NCBI RefSeq assembly: GCF_027943255.1
Contig: NC_072896.1
Coordinates: forward strand, 42,248,501 to 42,312,500
Length of the DNA stretch: 64,000 nucleotides
Origin: Anastrepha obliqua
Taxonomy: Eukaryota > Arthropoda > Insecta > Diptera > Tephritidae
Reading direction: 5' to 3'
Numbering within the stretch: position 1 is the stretch's first letter; each line of letters opens with the position of its first letter. The notes under the pieces were generated by a model. The model ran no database searches, had not been told where the DNA came from, and saw nothing but the letters and a program-made list of their open reading frames with translations. Position numbers and translations under genes: made by a program. Below are positions 27,601 through 35,075 of this stretch, piece after piece.

Positions 27601-30600
27601 CAATTTATTTGTCATGTTGGAAAAATTAATATATAAAATGTTCTTAATAACTTTTGAATTTAATTTCATTACAAAATTTGAATTTAAATGCATTACAAAA
27701 TTTGAATTTTCAAATTAAAAATTACAAAGTAGGTACTAGAAGCATAGACGATGGTGCGAATTGAACGGCTTTTCGTCATGTCATTTTGAGCTGACATCCG
27801 AATGTACACGGAGAAAGAAAAAAAAAAAACAAATTAGCTGGCCTACTGCTAGCACCTTTATTAGATTCGCCTAGTTATATTTTTTTTTTGGCTTCGTTGG
27901 GTATACATATGGGCATTTTCACAAAAAGGTCAACCACGAGTGCAAAACTCAAACTGTTCCTGAAAACTTTTTGTTGATGAATAATAAATCTTAAATGTGT
28001 TTACTTTATAAATATAAAAGAATTTTTCTTTTCTTTTAATTTTGAGCCGAAATATACAACGAATATACAAAATTTACACAAATCTAACTCTTTTGACCAA
28101 ATATACCAACTTTTGTCCTTGTAATATTCCCTTATTCAAAACCATACTATGATGTTTTTATAATTTAAAAATCTTCTACTGATAGTCACATAATGTTTAA
28201 CAAGCAGAGAGACTTAGTGGAGATCGAATAACGGTAGTTTTTTTTTATTACTTCTGCTTATATTCGTATGTCGCGTCCGTTACCGAAAAATAGCATTTAT
28301 TGTTCTCATTAGTGCAAAAAGTGTTGAAGTATAAATTGCTTTCAGACTTTAAGCAAATAACTTATTTCACTTAAGAAAAGTAGCTACTGACTCTCGACAA
28401 AAACGATTAATAAAACTTATTGGTGTTTGAAATTCGTCGCGTCCGTTACCGCGAACCTTAAATTTTAAATAAAGTCGTAGAGATTGCACAAGATTAAAAT
28501 TTTATAGAAGCCAACTTACATTCAGTTAATCAATAATTTACGACACAATATGTGTATCTGTAAGTACCATAAATTCCAAAATATGCATTGGCTAATGGGT
28601 AAGCAATCAGCGTTATCCGCACACAATAAAATACTGCTTTACAAACAAGTTCTCAAACCTATCTGGACCTATGGGATTCAGCTATGGGGATGCACCAGCT
28701 ATAGTAATACAGCGCATATACAAAGATTTCAGACTAAGGCACTCAAGCATGCAGTTTGCGCTCCATGGTATATTAGGACGCAAGACCTAGAACGTGACCT
28801 TAATATTGATTCGGTTACGGCAACCATAAAGAAATTTGCAAAGTCGCACGCAGAGCGACTAAGCAAGCATGTGAACAATGAAGCCTTGATTCTTAACGAT
28901 AATGCAAAATGGAAACGAAGGCTCAAACGTAAAAAACCTCTAGATTTAAACTAATAAATAAATAAAAATCAGTTAAAGTATGAATTGTATTTTGCTGAGG
29001 ATTAACTCAAATTATTTGTTGTAACAAAACTCTACAAAAATTGCTCGTTAGTATATATACCTATGTAATGTTATACTAGTTGCAATGAAAATACTAATAA
29101 TAAAAAAAAAAAAAAAATCTGTAAGTACCATGCAAATTTTATTTTTTACTAGAAGGCTGTACAAAGATTATACCGTAGATTCCTGCCAAAGCTGATTTAT
29201 TTCTTACATCAGTTTGCTGCGACGTTATGAATGAAAAGTGCATGGCTAATACTTGTGACAGCTGTGTACGCGATATTAAAGACGATCTAGTTCCAATACA
29301 GTTTATTAATCAATTTGATACGCAATTCAAATGGAAACAGTGGAGAAAAGTATACGATCGCATAACTTTAAACTACACTATTGGTCCTTTAAGCGACTTA
29401 ATTCATGATGTAGAGATTCAGCTACCAGCTTTTAAAATGCATTGTTTTATTAAACGTCACCAACAAACTTACTTTGAAATTAAAAAGAAAAATTTAGCAG
29501 CTAATGAAATTGTTATTCAAGTTGATTTTGCTGAAAATTATCGCTTGACATGCCAAAACGAAATTAAAGATGCCCACTTTAGTTATAACCAAGTAACAGT
29601 GTTTACGTGCGTAGCTTGGGTTCTTGGTGAAACCAAGTCCTATGCTGTTATCAGTGATAGATTGACTCACAGTAAATTCAACGTTTACTGCTTTATTTCC
29701 AAAATTATCAATATCTTACAAAACCAGTACAAAGGAGTTACCAGCATTTATATTTTCTCTGATGGAAGCACTTCCCAATTCAAAAATAAATTTATTCTTT
29801 CTAGTATTCCAAGACTTGCAGCTGAATTTCATTGCGGAATCTTAGAGTGGAATTTTTTCGCCACTTCACATGGCAAAGGTGCTGTAGACGGAATAGGTGA
29901 CGTAGTTAAACGAAAAGTCTGGCAAATCGTTAAAGCAAGAAATATCATTCTCGGTGATGCCTTATGCTTCTATGAATGTGCTAAGAACAACATTGATGGA
30001 GTTAAAATTTTGTATATCTCTGGAACACAAATTGATAGTTTTTCTAATCAACTGTCAGAGTTATGGCAAAATGTTCTAAATATCAAAGGAGTTAAAAGTA
30101 TGCATTGGTTTTCATATTTCGACAGTAAATGTAATGAAGTTGCTCGGACGGCCTATTCATTAAAGAAAACAATTAAAATAGACCATCCTAAAAACTAATA
30201 ACTTTCTTCTTAATTTTTTAAGTCGTTTTTACTGTAATATTACTTGAGTTTTTATTTTCAATAAAATTGAAGTGTTATAATGAAAAAAATTCTATTTCCT
30301 AGCTCATGGAAAATTTTTTCGCGTCCGCTATGTCGCGTCCGTATTTCTTCTATACTCAATTAAAAAAAACAAAGAGAAAATTATCATATTTCATAAACCT
30401 ACGAATAACAGTCATCTGTTCGCATTTGTTAACATATATATTGTATACATAAAAAAATCCTTAATTTGCTGAATTTTGTATATTTCTGAATGCGTATCAC
30501 TTTATAATTGCTTATAACTACGTACTTATTTGTAAAAGATCTTTCCCGTATATATTAAAATCTAGCACTCCGTCAGCCCTTTAAAACAATATCAATATAC

Positions 30601-32239
30601 ATATATCAACTTTTACTTTGTCTTCATTGTTTTGGACGCACTTAAAAGCGTACAAATGTCGCGTCCGTTACCGTGAAAATGACCATATGTGTAAAATATA
30701 CTAGCATCGCCCGTGGTCGAAATTCCACTAATAATAATTCTCTAAGTAGTAGTTTTTTTATCCAATTTCAATTGAACTATACTACACCTCTATGTAATTA
30801 TTGTATAATGATTATTTAGGCAAATACCAAGAAACTCGGTATGGGAGAGAGTTGCTTTGGTATTCCTAAGCTCAAACGCATTCTCTTAATTTTTCCTGTT
30901 ATAAAATATGTATGTAAATTTTTTTACATAAAAATTGTTTCAAGATTTTGAAATTTCCTTTGATTAATTTATTTTATAGAGATTTAAGCTTTTATGGGAG
31001 TTGCCACGCCCCATTTTCCAATGTCTAATGCTTTTCGCCTTAAATACGGCATTCGTAATTTATGTAACTGTATAAAATTTTAGTTCCAGAGAAAAGCTAT
31101 ATGAAGGCTTCACTTGGCATGGAAGGTGTTACGTCCCCTTTTCCAATAACTGTCACTTTTGACCGTAAGACAGGTATTGATTATTTGCGTAACTGTGCCA
31201 AATTTCATTAACTTAGATTTTGTGGTGCCGGAGAAAAGCGATTTGGAAATTTCAATTTGTATGGAAAGTTCCACGCCCCTTTTTCCAATATATATATAAT
31301 TCATATATTCGTGCCAAGTTTCAGATTCTTAGCTTAATTGGTTTTAAAGTTATATTGGTTTTCACCTTTTGGTGTCAGATGTCAGATGCCATGTCACCTA
31401 CATGTTGGGGTTAAAATTTCTGCACTAAGGGATGATGTTTCTTTGAAATCGGTGCATGTTACATTGAAATCGGGAGAACGGTATACTCAAAAAAGGAGTT
31501 TAAATATTTAAATGTGACGTATTTAAATAATGATTATATAAATTTTTAAACAAAGGTATCAAAAATGGATCCTTCAACATTTCTTATATAGAGACAGTAG
31601 TCACCGAAGTATACGAACGCACATTTAGTCACGCTTTCTCTGCTCAAAATGTTCTTAGTTTCGTGGTGTGTTTCACTACAGACATATTTCGTGATGTATT
31701 GATTTTCATGTGAATATTAACAAAAATTTTGTGAATGAACCACTCCATTCCACTCCACTTTCAAAAGAAATATTGTTTAAGAGATTTTTCTTTTAATTTT
31801 CTGTTTACTAACACATATTTCACTTATACTTATTATCTAGTTTTTCCCCCCTTTTACCTTTTCCGAAGCCCATTTGTACGGTGAGTGAGAGCTCTTTAAA
31901 TTCTATATCGACAGGCTGGCGTGAAGGCAAATTCGAAAAAGGTTCATCACTGTGTTTCTCAATTCCGTTACAACCATTACTGTTATTGCCTTTCGGCGGC
32001 AGCGATTTCATCTGGTGTTGCTCCATATGGGTCTCGGGCGTTTGTGAGGCAGTATTGGTGGGAACCGTAGAAGCAAAACCACTTCCGCCATTTCTCCAAC
32101 CATTCACATTGGCCATTGGCACTGTTGTTGAGTTATATACAGGAGTTGTCCGTTGTTCATCAACGACTTCAATGCCCAGCCCCAATGCCGATGTTGGCAT
32201 AGTGGAAGACGTGAAAAACTGTTCTCGAGCCGATAGCAT
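12507..32239 (-). CDS. ABCG1/ABCG4-like half-size ABC transporter, 10 coding exons, 696 aa
   Basis: Joining ten minus-strand exons gives one uninterrupted 696-residue protein; every junction is GT-AG and phases agree. Residues about 1-110 are a Ser/Asn/Gln-rich N-terminus. The nucleotide-binding domain follows: Walker A GPSGAGKS at 150-157, Q-loop Q196, signature LSGGQ 251-255, Walker B VMFLDE 271-276, D-loop TGLDS 279-283, H-loop H308. About six hydrophobic helices follow between about 440 and 690, the reverse (NBD-first) order typical of the ABCG family. A half transporter must dimerise; ABCG1/ABCG4 members export sterols or other lipids, but the substrate here cannot be read from sequence. 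Text similarity is to the insect ABCG1-like group; I do not assign an orthologue. All catalytic residues are present, so it looks functional. Introns are loaded with transposons. The first ATG (32239) has T at -3; Met14 (32200) has A at -3 and could be used instead. Confidence 0.93.
12717..12922 (-). CDS. ABCG-like gene, coding exon 9 (TM5 and loop)
   Basis: Residues 582-649 plus two bases: [20 protein letters not shown] is TM5, then [20 protein letters not shown] and a Cys-containing extracellular loop ([11 protein letters not shown]). The acceptor is TCTCCTTAG and the donor AG|GTAAGT. Confidence 0.9.
12923..13365. other. Intron sequence between exon 9 and the mariner
   Basis: AT-rich intron of the ABCG-like gene; nothing else recognised. 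Confidence 0.6.
13366..14647 (-). mobile_element. Complete mariner transposon with intact transposase
   Basis: A 1282-bp element flanked by TA on both sides (13364-13365 and 14648-14649). The inverted repeats share GGTTGTCAAAAAAGTCTTGC and a further seven matching bases; only the outermost base differs. Size, TA target and DD34D transposase define a mariner; the N-terminal wording suggests the mellifera-type subfamily. It sits in the intron between exons 8 and 9 of the ABCG-like gene, in the same orientation. Confidence 0.95.
13441..14487 (-). CDS. Mariner transposase, full length
   Basis: A 348-residue uninterrupted ORF of normal mariner length. The N-terminal part contains paired helix-turn-helix DNA-binding domains ([17 protein letters not shown], then a region ending [14 protein letters not shown]). 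The DDE catalytic triad is visible: [14 protein letters not shown] and [11 protein letters not shown], with 34 residues between the second and third Asp. The family signatures WVPHDLT and [13 protein letters not shown] are present. It would act in the nucleus by cut-and-paste at TA sites. No premature stop or frameshift is seen, so it may still be competent. Long ORFs on the opposite strand (13572-14474) are shadows. Confidence 0.93.
   Translation of the reverse strand: MSYSVTNMEQNKEKIRHILQYYYDKGKNASHAANKICAVYGPDTVSISTAQRWFQRFRSGAEVIEDAPRSGRPVVENCDKIAELIERDRHSSSRSIGQELGMSHQTVINHLKKLGFKKKLDVWVPHDLTQKNIFARMDACESLLNVNKIDPFFKRMVTGDEKWVTYEYVKRKRSWSKSGEAAQTVAKPGLTARKVLLCVWWDWQGIIHYELLPYGQTLNSDLYCQQLDRLNAALMQKRPSLINRGRIVFHQDNARPHTSLVTRQNLRELGWEVLLHPPYSPDLAPSDYHLFLSMANELGNRKLSTRESCGNWLSEFFDNREASFYKRGIMKLASRWKLVIEQNGAYLT
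14661..15290. mobile_element. Foldback MITE, 630-bp near-perfect hairpin
   Basis: Positions 14661-14921 are matched by the inverted copy 14974-15290. The ends are CACAGGTC...GACCTGTG with TAA on both sides, a 3-bp duplication as in PIF/Harbinger elements. The loop is about 52 nt; the right arm carries roughly 50 extra bases near 15048-15100. It has no coding capacity. It starts 13 bp after the mariner's right end, inside the same intron. Confidence 0.85.
15291..17094. other. Intron sequence, unassigned
   Basis: Contains a 141-codon plus-strand ORF (15583-16008) rich in Phe, Ile and Leu that I do not recognise. About 16815-17030 has a plus-strand [19 protein letters not shown] reading that hints at an old transposase linker. 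Neither is secure. Confidence 0.4.
17095..17365 (+). mobile_element. Non-LTR retrotransposon C-terminal fragment
   Basis: The plus strand reads [18 protein letters not shown] then [13 protein letters not shown] and [11 protein letters not shown]. This is the conserved end of RTE/CR1-like endonuclease-reverse transcriptases (K/RWxWIGHxLR, ALEWNP). Short and degenerate. Confidence 0.65.
17743..17898 (-). CDS. ABCG-like gene, coding exon 8 (TM3-TM4)
   Basis: Fifty-two in-frame codons: [18 protein letters not shown] is TM3, and [20 protein letters not shown] is TM4, which contains the GQSxGL motif of ABCG proteins. The acceptor is CTTTTTTTCAG and the donor GTG|GTGAGT. The following intron carries the intact mariner. 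Confidence 0.92.
17997..18097 (-). CDS. ABCG-like gene, coding exon 7
   Basis: A 101-nt exon for the end of TM2 and the amphipathic [20 protein letters not shown] segment, ending in TLIDLPIS. Phases on both sides fit. The acceptor TTATTTCTATTCAG is strong and the donor is TCT|GTAAGA. Confidence 0.9.
18193..18603 (-). CDS. ABCG-like gene, coding exon 6 (linker, TM1-TM2)
   Basis: Residues 359-495. It starts [11 protein letters not shown], passes through a charged linker ([16 protein letters not shown]), then enters the membrane domain: [16 protein letters not shown] is TM1, and [19 protein letters not shown] begins TM2. The acceptor is CATTTTTAG and the donor ACAT|GTAAGT. Confidence 0.92.
18836..19115 (+). 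mobile_element. Non-LTR retrotransposon endonuclease-domain fragment
   Basis: [40 protein letters not shown] and [19 protein letters not shown] match the C-terminal part of the apurinic-type endonuclease of RTE-like elements; SDHY holds the catalytic Asp-His. The usual DQIDHV segment is replaced. It lies in the intron between exons 5 and 6. Confidence 0.75.
19270..20080 (+). mobile_element. Tc1-like transposase fossil
   Basis: [20 protein letters not shown] and [20 protein letters not shown] give the first catalytic block with D replaced by G (SGES for SDES). After an internal deletion come [30 protein letters not shown] (for SPDLNPIEHLW) and [13 protein letters not shown]. Key residues are lost and the frame shifts, so it is inactive. 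Confidence 0.75.
20081..20589. other. Intron sequence, nothing recognised
   Basis: AT-rich; intron between exons 5 and 6. Confidence 0.5.
20590..20828 (-). CDS. ABCG-like gene, coding exon 5 (D-loop and H-loop)
   Basis: Residues 279-358 plus one base. It carries [11 protein letters not shown] (D-loop), [20 protein letters not shown] (H-loop His308) and YHNPADY. The acceptor is TTTGTATAG and the donor TACA|GTAAGT. The intron below, to exon 6, holds Tc1 and non-LTR fossils. Confidence 0.92.
20894..21039 (-). CDS. ABCG-like gene, coding exon 4 (signature and Walker B)
   Basis: Residues 231-278 plus two bases. It contains [19 protein letters not shown] (ABC signature) and VMFLDEPT (Walker B with the catalytic glutamate). 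The acceptor is TACGTAG and the donor AC|GTAAGC. Confidence 0.92.
21123..21259 (-). CDS. ABCG-like gene, coding exon 3 (Q-loop)
   Basis: Residues 185-230. The acceptor is GTTCTTCAG|CTTCA. It carries [20 protein letters not shown], with the Q-loop glutamine that couples the ATPase domain to the membrane domain. The donor is GCAGG|GTTAGT, a slightly weak site, but the phase (0) matches exon 4. Confidence 0.9.
21323..21493 (-). CDS. ABCG-like gene, coding exon 2 (Walker A)
   Basis: Residues 128-184 plus one base. The acceptor is TATATTTTCAG|GAGAG. It carries [18 protein letters not shown], the P-loop that binds ATP phosphates, and [11 protein letters not shown]. The donor is TTGC|GTAAGTG. Confidence 0.92.
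21560..22145 (+). mobile_element. RNase H-type non-LTR retrotransposon 3' fragment, copy A
   Basis: Close in sequence to the better copy at 36130-36765: reads [20 protein letters not shown], then an LTGHCLIGRHAQ-like segment and [20 protein letters not shown], ending CGCTTCAACATAACCTAACC. Frameshifts throughout. Within intron 1, just upstream of exon 2. Confidence 0.75.
22221..23733 (+). mobile_element. Mariner fossil split by a TTAA MITE
   Basis: Inverted ends GGGTATGGCAATAAGTTTCC and complement GGAAACTTATTCCCATACCC. The plus strand reads [18 protein letters not shown], a [19 protein letters not shown] segment, [16 protein letters not shown] (first Asp), and after the [24 protein letters not shown] and [13 protein letters not shown]. 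Stops and small deletions. A close relative lies at 53526-54120. Confidence 0.8.
22859..23172. mobile_element. piggyBac-like MITE with TTAA duplication
   Basis: Bounded by TTAA at 22855-22858 and 23173-23176. Inverted ends CACGTTCCCTGTCC / GGACAGGGAACGTG are perfect. Removing the insert and one TTAA restores the mariner reading (...PGPSTAKK...), so the empty site is visible. Inside are repeated CACATATGGCTCAG-type subterminal motifs. Non-coding. Confidence 0.85.
23734..25059. other. Intron 1, mostly unassigned
   Basis: AT-rich with CATA microsatellite at 24350-24375. One solo transposon end at 24661-24748 is listed separately. Confidence 0.45.
24661..24748 (-). repeat. Solo end of the DD41D-like transposon
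   Basis: An 88-bp segment (TTTGACAGTGAAACAAAACA...) almost identical to 7682-7770, the terminal region of the element at 6650-7770. No transposase sequence is attached. Confidence 0.75.
25060..25920 (+). mobile_element. RNase H-type non-LTR retrotransposon 3' fragment, copy B
   Basis: [20 protein letters not shown] starts the RNase H domain (25100); [16 protein letters not shown] holds the second active-site Asp; [19 protein letters not shown] is the end motif (GNxxADxLA). A decayed [13 protein letters not shown] segment follows. Frameshifted between blocks. RNase H places it among I/LOA/R1-like elements. Confidence 0.78.
25921..26418. other. Intron 1, nothing recognised
   Basis: AT-rich without supported features. 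Confidence 0.5.
26430..26731 (+). mobile_element. tRNA-derived SINE, copy 5 (full length, with TSD)
   Basis: Head with A box TAGCCGAATGG (26439-26449) and B box GGTTCGAATCT (26491-26501), about 50 bp apart as in tRNA genes, then body, then a (TA)n-rich tail. The direct repeat TAATGATTC flanks it (26420-26428 and 26732-26740), a target-site duplication. This is the clearest reference copy in the window. Confidence 0.9.
26741..28269. other. Intron 1, nothing recognised
   Basis: AT-rich with poly-A/T runs. No recognised coding or repeat family. Confidence 0.45.
28508..28559 (+). CDS. Possible upstream exon of the transposase-like gene
   Basis: A 52-bp open segment between TTTTATAG (28507) and GTAAGT (28560). 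Its last codon is split and joins in phase to 29213, giving ...[15 protein letters not shown]. No homology supports it beyond splice-site and phase agreement. Confidence 0.3.
28571..29117 (+). mobile_element. 5'-truncated Jockey-like non-LTR insertion
   Basis: Encodes the C-terminal part of a Jockey-type reverse transcriptase: [20 protein letters not shown], then [19 protein letters not shown] and DLERDL. It ends in a poly-A run at 29102-29117. The 14-bp repeat TCTGTAAGTACCAT flanks it (28557-28570 and 29118-29131), a target-site duplication. The reading frame is intact, so the insertion is fairly young. Confidence 0.88.
29227..30198 (+). CDS. Transposase-like protein of an uncharacterised family, 323 aa (5' part missing or spliced)
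   Basis: A long clean ORF. Three blocks stand out: [13 protein letters not shown] (about 97), [16 protein letters not shown] (about 175) and [18 protein letters not shown] (about 215). Their order and acidic residues resemble an RNase H-fold DD-D/E nuclease. I recognise the pattern from uncharacterised proteins of many animals (VD-x-x-E-x-Y, SDG, HGKG-x-x-DG), but know no named family. The frame is open back to 29179 and gives a Cys-rich [17 protein letters not shown], so the ATG at 29227 is probably internal. A strong acceptor (TTTATTTCTTACATCAG) ends at 29212; a donor at 28560 would join in phase. It lies antisense in intron 1 of the ABCG-like gene. Confidence 0.6.
   Translation: MNEKCMANTCDSCVRDIKDDLVPIQFINQFDTQFKWKQWRKVYDRITLNYTIGPLSDLIHDVEIQLPAFKMHCFIKRHQQTYFEIKKKNLAANEIVIQVDFAENYRLTCQNEIKDAHFSYNQVTVFTCVAWVLGETKSYAVISDRLTHSKFNVYCFISKIINILQNQYKGVTSIYIFSDGSTSQFKNKFILSSIPRLAAEFHCGILEWNFFATSHGKGAVDGIGDVVKRKVWQIVKARNIILGDALCFYECAKNNIDGVKILYISGTQIDSFSNQLSELWQNVLNIKGVKSMHWFSYFDSKCNEVARTAYSLKKTIKIDHPKN
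30674..31857. repeat. Intron 1 flank with degenerate repeat of about 125-140 bp
   Basis: Three related units start near 30997, 31121 and 31263, each with a GGAA-GTxCCACGCCCCtTTTCC-like core followed by GTAACTGTGCCAAATTTC-like text. The rest is AT-rich. No ORF recognised. Confidence 0.45.
31858..32239 (-). CDS. ABCG-like gene, coding exon 1
   Basis: Encodes residues 1-127 plus one base. It is low-complexity and polar (Ser, Thr, Asn, Gln, Gly), ending in the conserved strand [13 protein letters not shown] that begins the nucleotide-binding domain. The donor reads AAAG|GTAAAA at 31857-31856. Reading through the donor would give an unrelated Lys-rich tail and a stop, so splicing here is needed. 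Intron 1 below it is about 10.4 kb. Confidence 0.88.
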
Positions 32240-32303
32240 TTATGCACGTTTCACTTAAATTGATACGTCCGATAGATTCTAGTGATCTTCGCCAACTTTG
32301 GAA
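32240..32303 (-). other. 5' UTR part of ABCG-like exon, with splice acceptor
   Basis: On the minus strand the sequence just upstream of the ATG reads TTGTTCATTACTTCAG followed by exon sequence, a good 3' splice site at 32305-32304. This implies that at least one untranslated exon and the promoter lie at higher coordinates, beyond 32.3 kb. I could not identify that exon. Confidence 0.5.
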
Positions 32304-33089
32304 CTGAAGTAATGAACAATTATATATTAATTAAATACTTGTAATAAATATCAGCAAATACGTTGTCTAGTATGTAAACATGTTTATGGCTATGTACTAT
32401 GTGTGCATGTATATGTGTTTATAAACGATAATATTTATTATACAAAAAATAATTGATTGTAAAGTACGATTGTAATGAGAACTTTTAAAAAGTATAAATA
32501 TATAGAGTAAAGTATCGAAGTGCGTCAATCAGCAAACAATGAGGCAAATGTAAATACACATATATATGTATGTATGAATGTGCATGAGCACATTCTGTGT
32601 AAACATTTGTATGCCTTTATTTAATAAATTCTATTTCCATTATTTAAAACTTTTACAATAATAAGAAATTAATAAATAAAGTATTACAACTTATTTAATC
32701 TGCTCACCACTAATGTAGTTTAACTGCACACGAATATAACGAATAAATTGTTATTGTCGCCCAGACCCCTTAAGTGCGACAATCGCATGCGTAATTTCAA
32801 TTATGTACAATTATCTCTAAGTCAATACATACATACATACATATATACAAGAAACAATATCGATGTATGAAAAACAAATATTTCCTGAAACTCTATAATT
32901 TTAATATTCTTTTTGAAAAACAAAACTTTTTAAAAATTCGATATTTTCGCTCAAGAGGGGAGGGGCAATCCACAACACGTTTAATAAAGCCGAAAGACGA
33001 AGGATATAGGAAAAATAGATCGCCGAGACTGCTGAGATTTCAATCTGATAAGCGGACATCTAGAATAGTACGCGGGCATGAGTTCTTTT
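32304..33089. other. Upstream of ABCG-like coding exon 1
   Basis: Should be a 5' UTR intron of the ABCG-like gene. CATA microsatellite at 32823-32850. No untranslated exon identified. Confidence 0.45.
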
Positions 33090-33520
33090 ATATTATTATT
33101 ACAGGACACAACCCTTGGGGTCAGCATATGACCACCTTTGGAATCATTGACAACCCTCTTGCTTAGAGGAGCCGGATAACACTGAGCATTTTCTCTGTGA
33201 GTGTCCTGTCTTTGCTAAAGCAAGACTACGAGTTTTGGGTTCCGATATCATGAGAATGAGTAAAATTCGTTCTCTCAAACTTGAAGATATTTTCAGATTT
33301 GCCAACGAATCTAGAAAATTCTCATGGGACTAGCTATCTCTATCGCTGATTTATCCTATCTCTCTCTCTCTCTCTGTCACTTTTCTCCTTTTCTTCTTGA
33401 CTATCTACTCTTCTACTTTCCAGAGTTTTGAATACAATGGGCTTTTTTAGCCTGAGTGTTTTAGTCCCATTCTCTTGGGGCTTCTTGGCTCGCCTTTTTC
33501 AAATATCAATTTCAATTTGA
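33090..33520 (+). mobile_element. Non-LTR retrotransposon C-terminal fragment
   Basis: Reads ITGHNPWGQHMTTFGIIDNP, then (frameshift) EEPDNTEHFLCECPVFAKAR and LRVLGSDIMRM...LEDIFRFANES. This is the CCHC-like end of RNase H-bearing non-LTR elements. A (TC)n microsatellite at 33356-33377 follows. Confidence 0.7.
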
Positions 33521-33641
33521 TGAGTCATAAAAAAAGGGAACGTACAGCAAAGCCAATAAGAACTTTTTGGATACGTTCAATTCTAGTTTTAATCTTGGGC
33601 ATATGAAATAAAGTTTTTCATAAGACCCAAAATACTAAAAT

Positions 33642-33921
33642 AATTGACGCGTATACTTCTGTTAGGTGTTTGGTCGGGCTCCTCCTCCTCCTATTTGTGG
33701 TGTGCGTCTTGATGTTCTTACATAAATGGAGGGACCTACAGTTTCAAGCCGATTCCAAACGGCCGATATTTTTAGGAGGAGCTTTTTCATGGCAGAAATA
33801 CACTTGGACTGCTATTAGAAAAAACTGTTTCTATTATTTGATTTTCATGCACGGAACCTACGATCTCTCCGAATTCAGAATAGTAGTCACGCACCGACCC
33901 ATTCGACTACGGCGGTCGCCG
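33642..33921 (-). mobile_element. tRNA-derived SINE, copy 6
   Basis: Tail GACGCGTATACTTCTG to head CATTCGACTACGGCGG. Nearly full length; small deletion after the CTTGGAC segment. Confidence 0.82.
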
Positions 33922-34009
33922 GAACCAAAATACTACTGATACAATAAAAGAATATGACTGATGTTTGTCAACAACAACCACACATCTACGATTCAAGAGG
34001 TAGGACTCC

Positions 34010-34345
34010 AACTAATGGAGAAAAATGGAATGGAAGGCAAGCCATGCTAATTTTTTAACAAAGATTGAATGCGAAAATTTGTCAAAAGCCTTAGAGAATT
34101 CTGTATATACATATACAACATCGAAGCTGATATGCAACCTTCTGAGAAAACAGTCAAGTTTGAAACTTTCGATCTACCAGGGATGCAGCCGCTCTGTTTG
34201 GGACAAATTAAGCTTAACCGCAAAAAAAACTTCTTATTTTTCACAATGCATTCAAATAACTTAGAGGTAGTCGAAGGCTTAGAAATAGGCCTGGTAGGCT
34301 TAGAAATAGGGTTTTGGTGAGTGAGGTAGGATTCAAAATGCCTTC
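34010..34345 (-). mobile_element. Non-LTR reverse transcriptase fragment (Jockey-like)
   Basis: The minus strand reads ISKPSTTSKLFECIVKNK, IPGRSKVSNLTVFSEGCIS and, after a frameshift, VYVYTEFSKAFDKFSHSIF, the RT A motif with a catalytic Asp. Adjacent frames interleave, so it is decayed. Confidence 0.68.
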
Positions 34346-34699
34346 GCAATTACAGCTACTGCGTTGAGTGGTGTGACCACAAAAACTATCCCTCCCTTCT
34401 TTCTGGGGAGAAAGGTAATTTCCGCACATCTATAAAATGATTGTAGATAATGAACTGTTGCAGATCAATTGGAGAGGATAGAGAATCAAACTTACTTGTT
34501 CCCTTGAACGTTCGATATTGGTACCAAATTTGGTGCATTTGAACCAAAATGGCAACCGTGATCAGAAGTTGAAAAAGAAAACGAGTTATGTTTTCTGAAA
34601 GAAGAAAAGGGAGATCGAAGCAAATGTGTTCGAAGAGCCTCAGATGGTCGCCAGTAAGAAAAGTGACCGAAAATTATATCGGGCGTTTGCGAAGAGCTT

Positions 34700-35075
34700 G
34701 ACTTGCTATTCCAATTTTTGACTACTTTTTCCAATAAATCTGACTAATGAATCTAACTGAGCCTAATCAGCAAAAATGCGACGCAAACGATGGTCATTTG
34801 ATTTCAAATCTTGCACGATAGGCACGTACGCCAAAATCCTTATGAAAAATGTTCCACGTAATCGAAGGGCAAAGGACCACAAGTTAAAAACGACAACGAA
34901 TAGACATTTCGGCGTTTTCTTCAACACTTCGGCAATTTGGAAGCATTGTGCTGACGTTAAACGATTCATGATGACTTGCCAATCCTTGCTGAACAGAAAG
35001 GTCAACACAGTTTGCCATTCTCAGCTGTCGAGCCATAGTTATCGATATCGATAGTTCTTATGCAGCTAAAAAACC
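34700..35075 (-). mobile_element. DUF4817/DDE_3 transposon fragment
   Basis: The minus strand has the same 5' leader as the element at 42528 (CTGAGAATGGCAAACTGTGT) and reads MNRLTSAQCFQIAEVL. Only the N-terminal portion is recognisable. Confidence 0.6.

Larger units (their letters stand above)
28270..30673 (+). mobile_element. Unclassified transposon-like element with repeated GTCGCGTCCGTTACCG motif
   Basis: The motif occurs in the same orientation at 28270-28285, 28436-28451 and 30658-30673, with shorter versions at 30319 and 30332. These bracket the DDE-like ORF at 29227-30198 on both sides. GC-rich 16-mers repeated in such AT-rich DNA look like transposase-binding subterminal sites. True ends and any inverted repeat were not found; the coordinates are just the outer motif copies. 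Confidence 0.5.
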
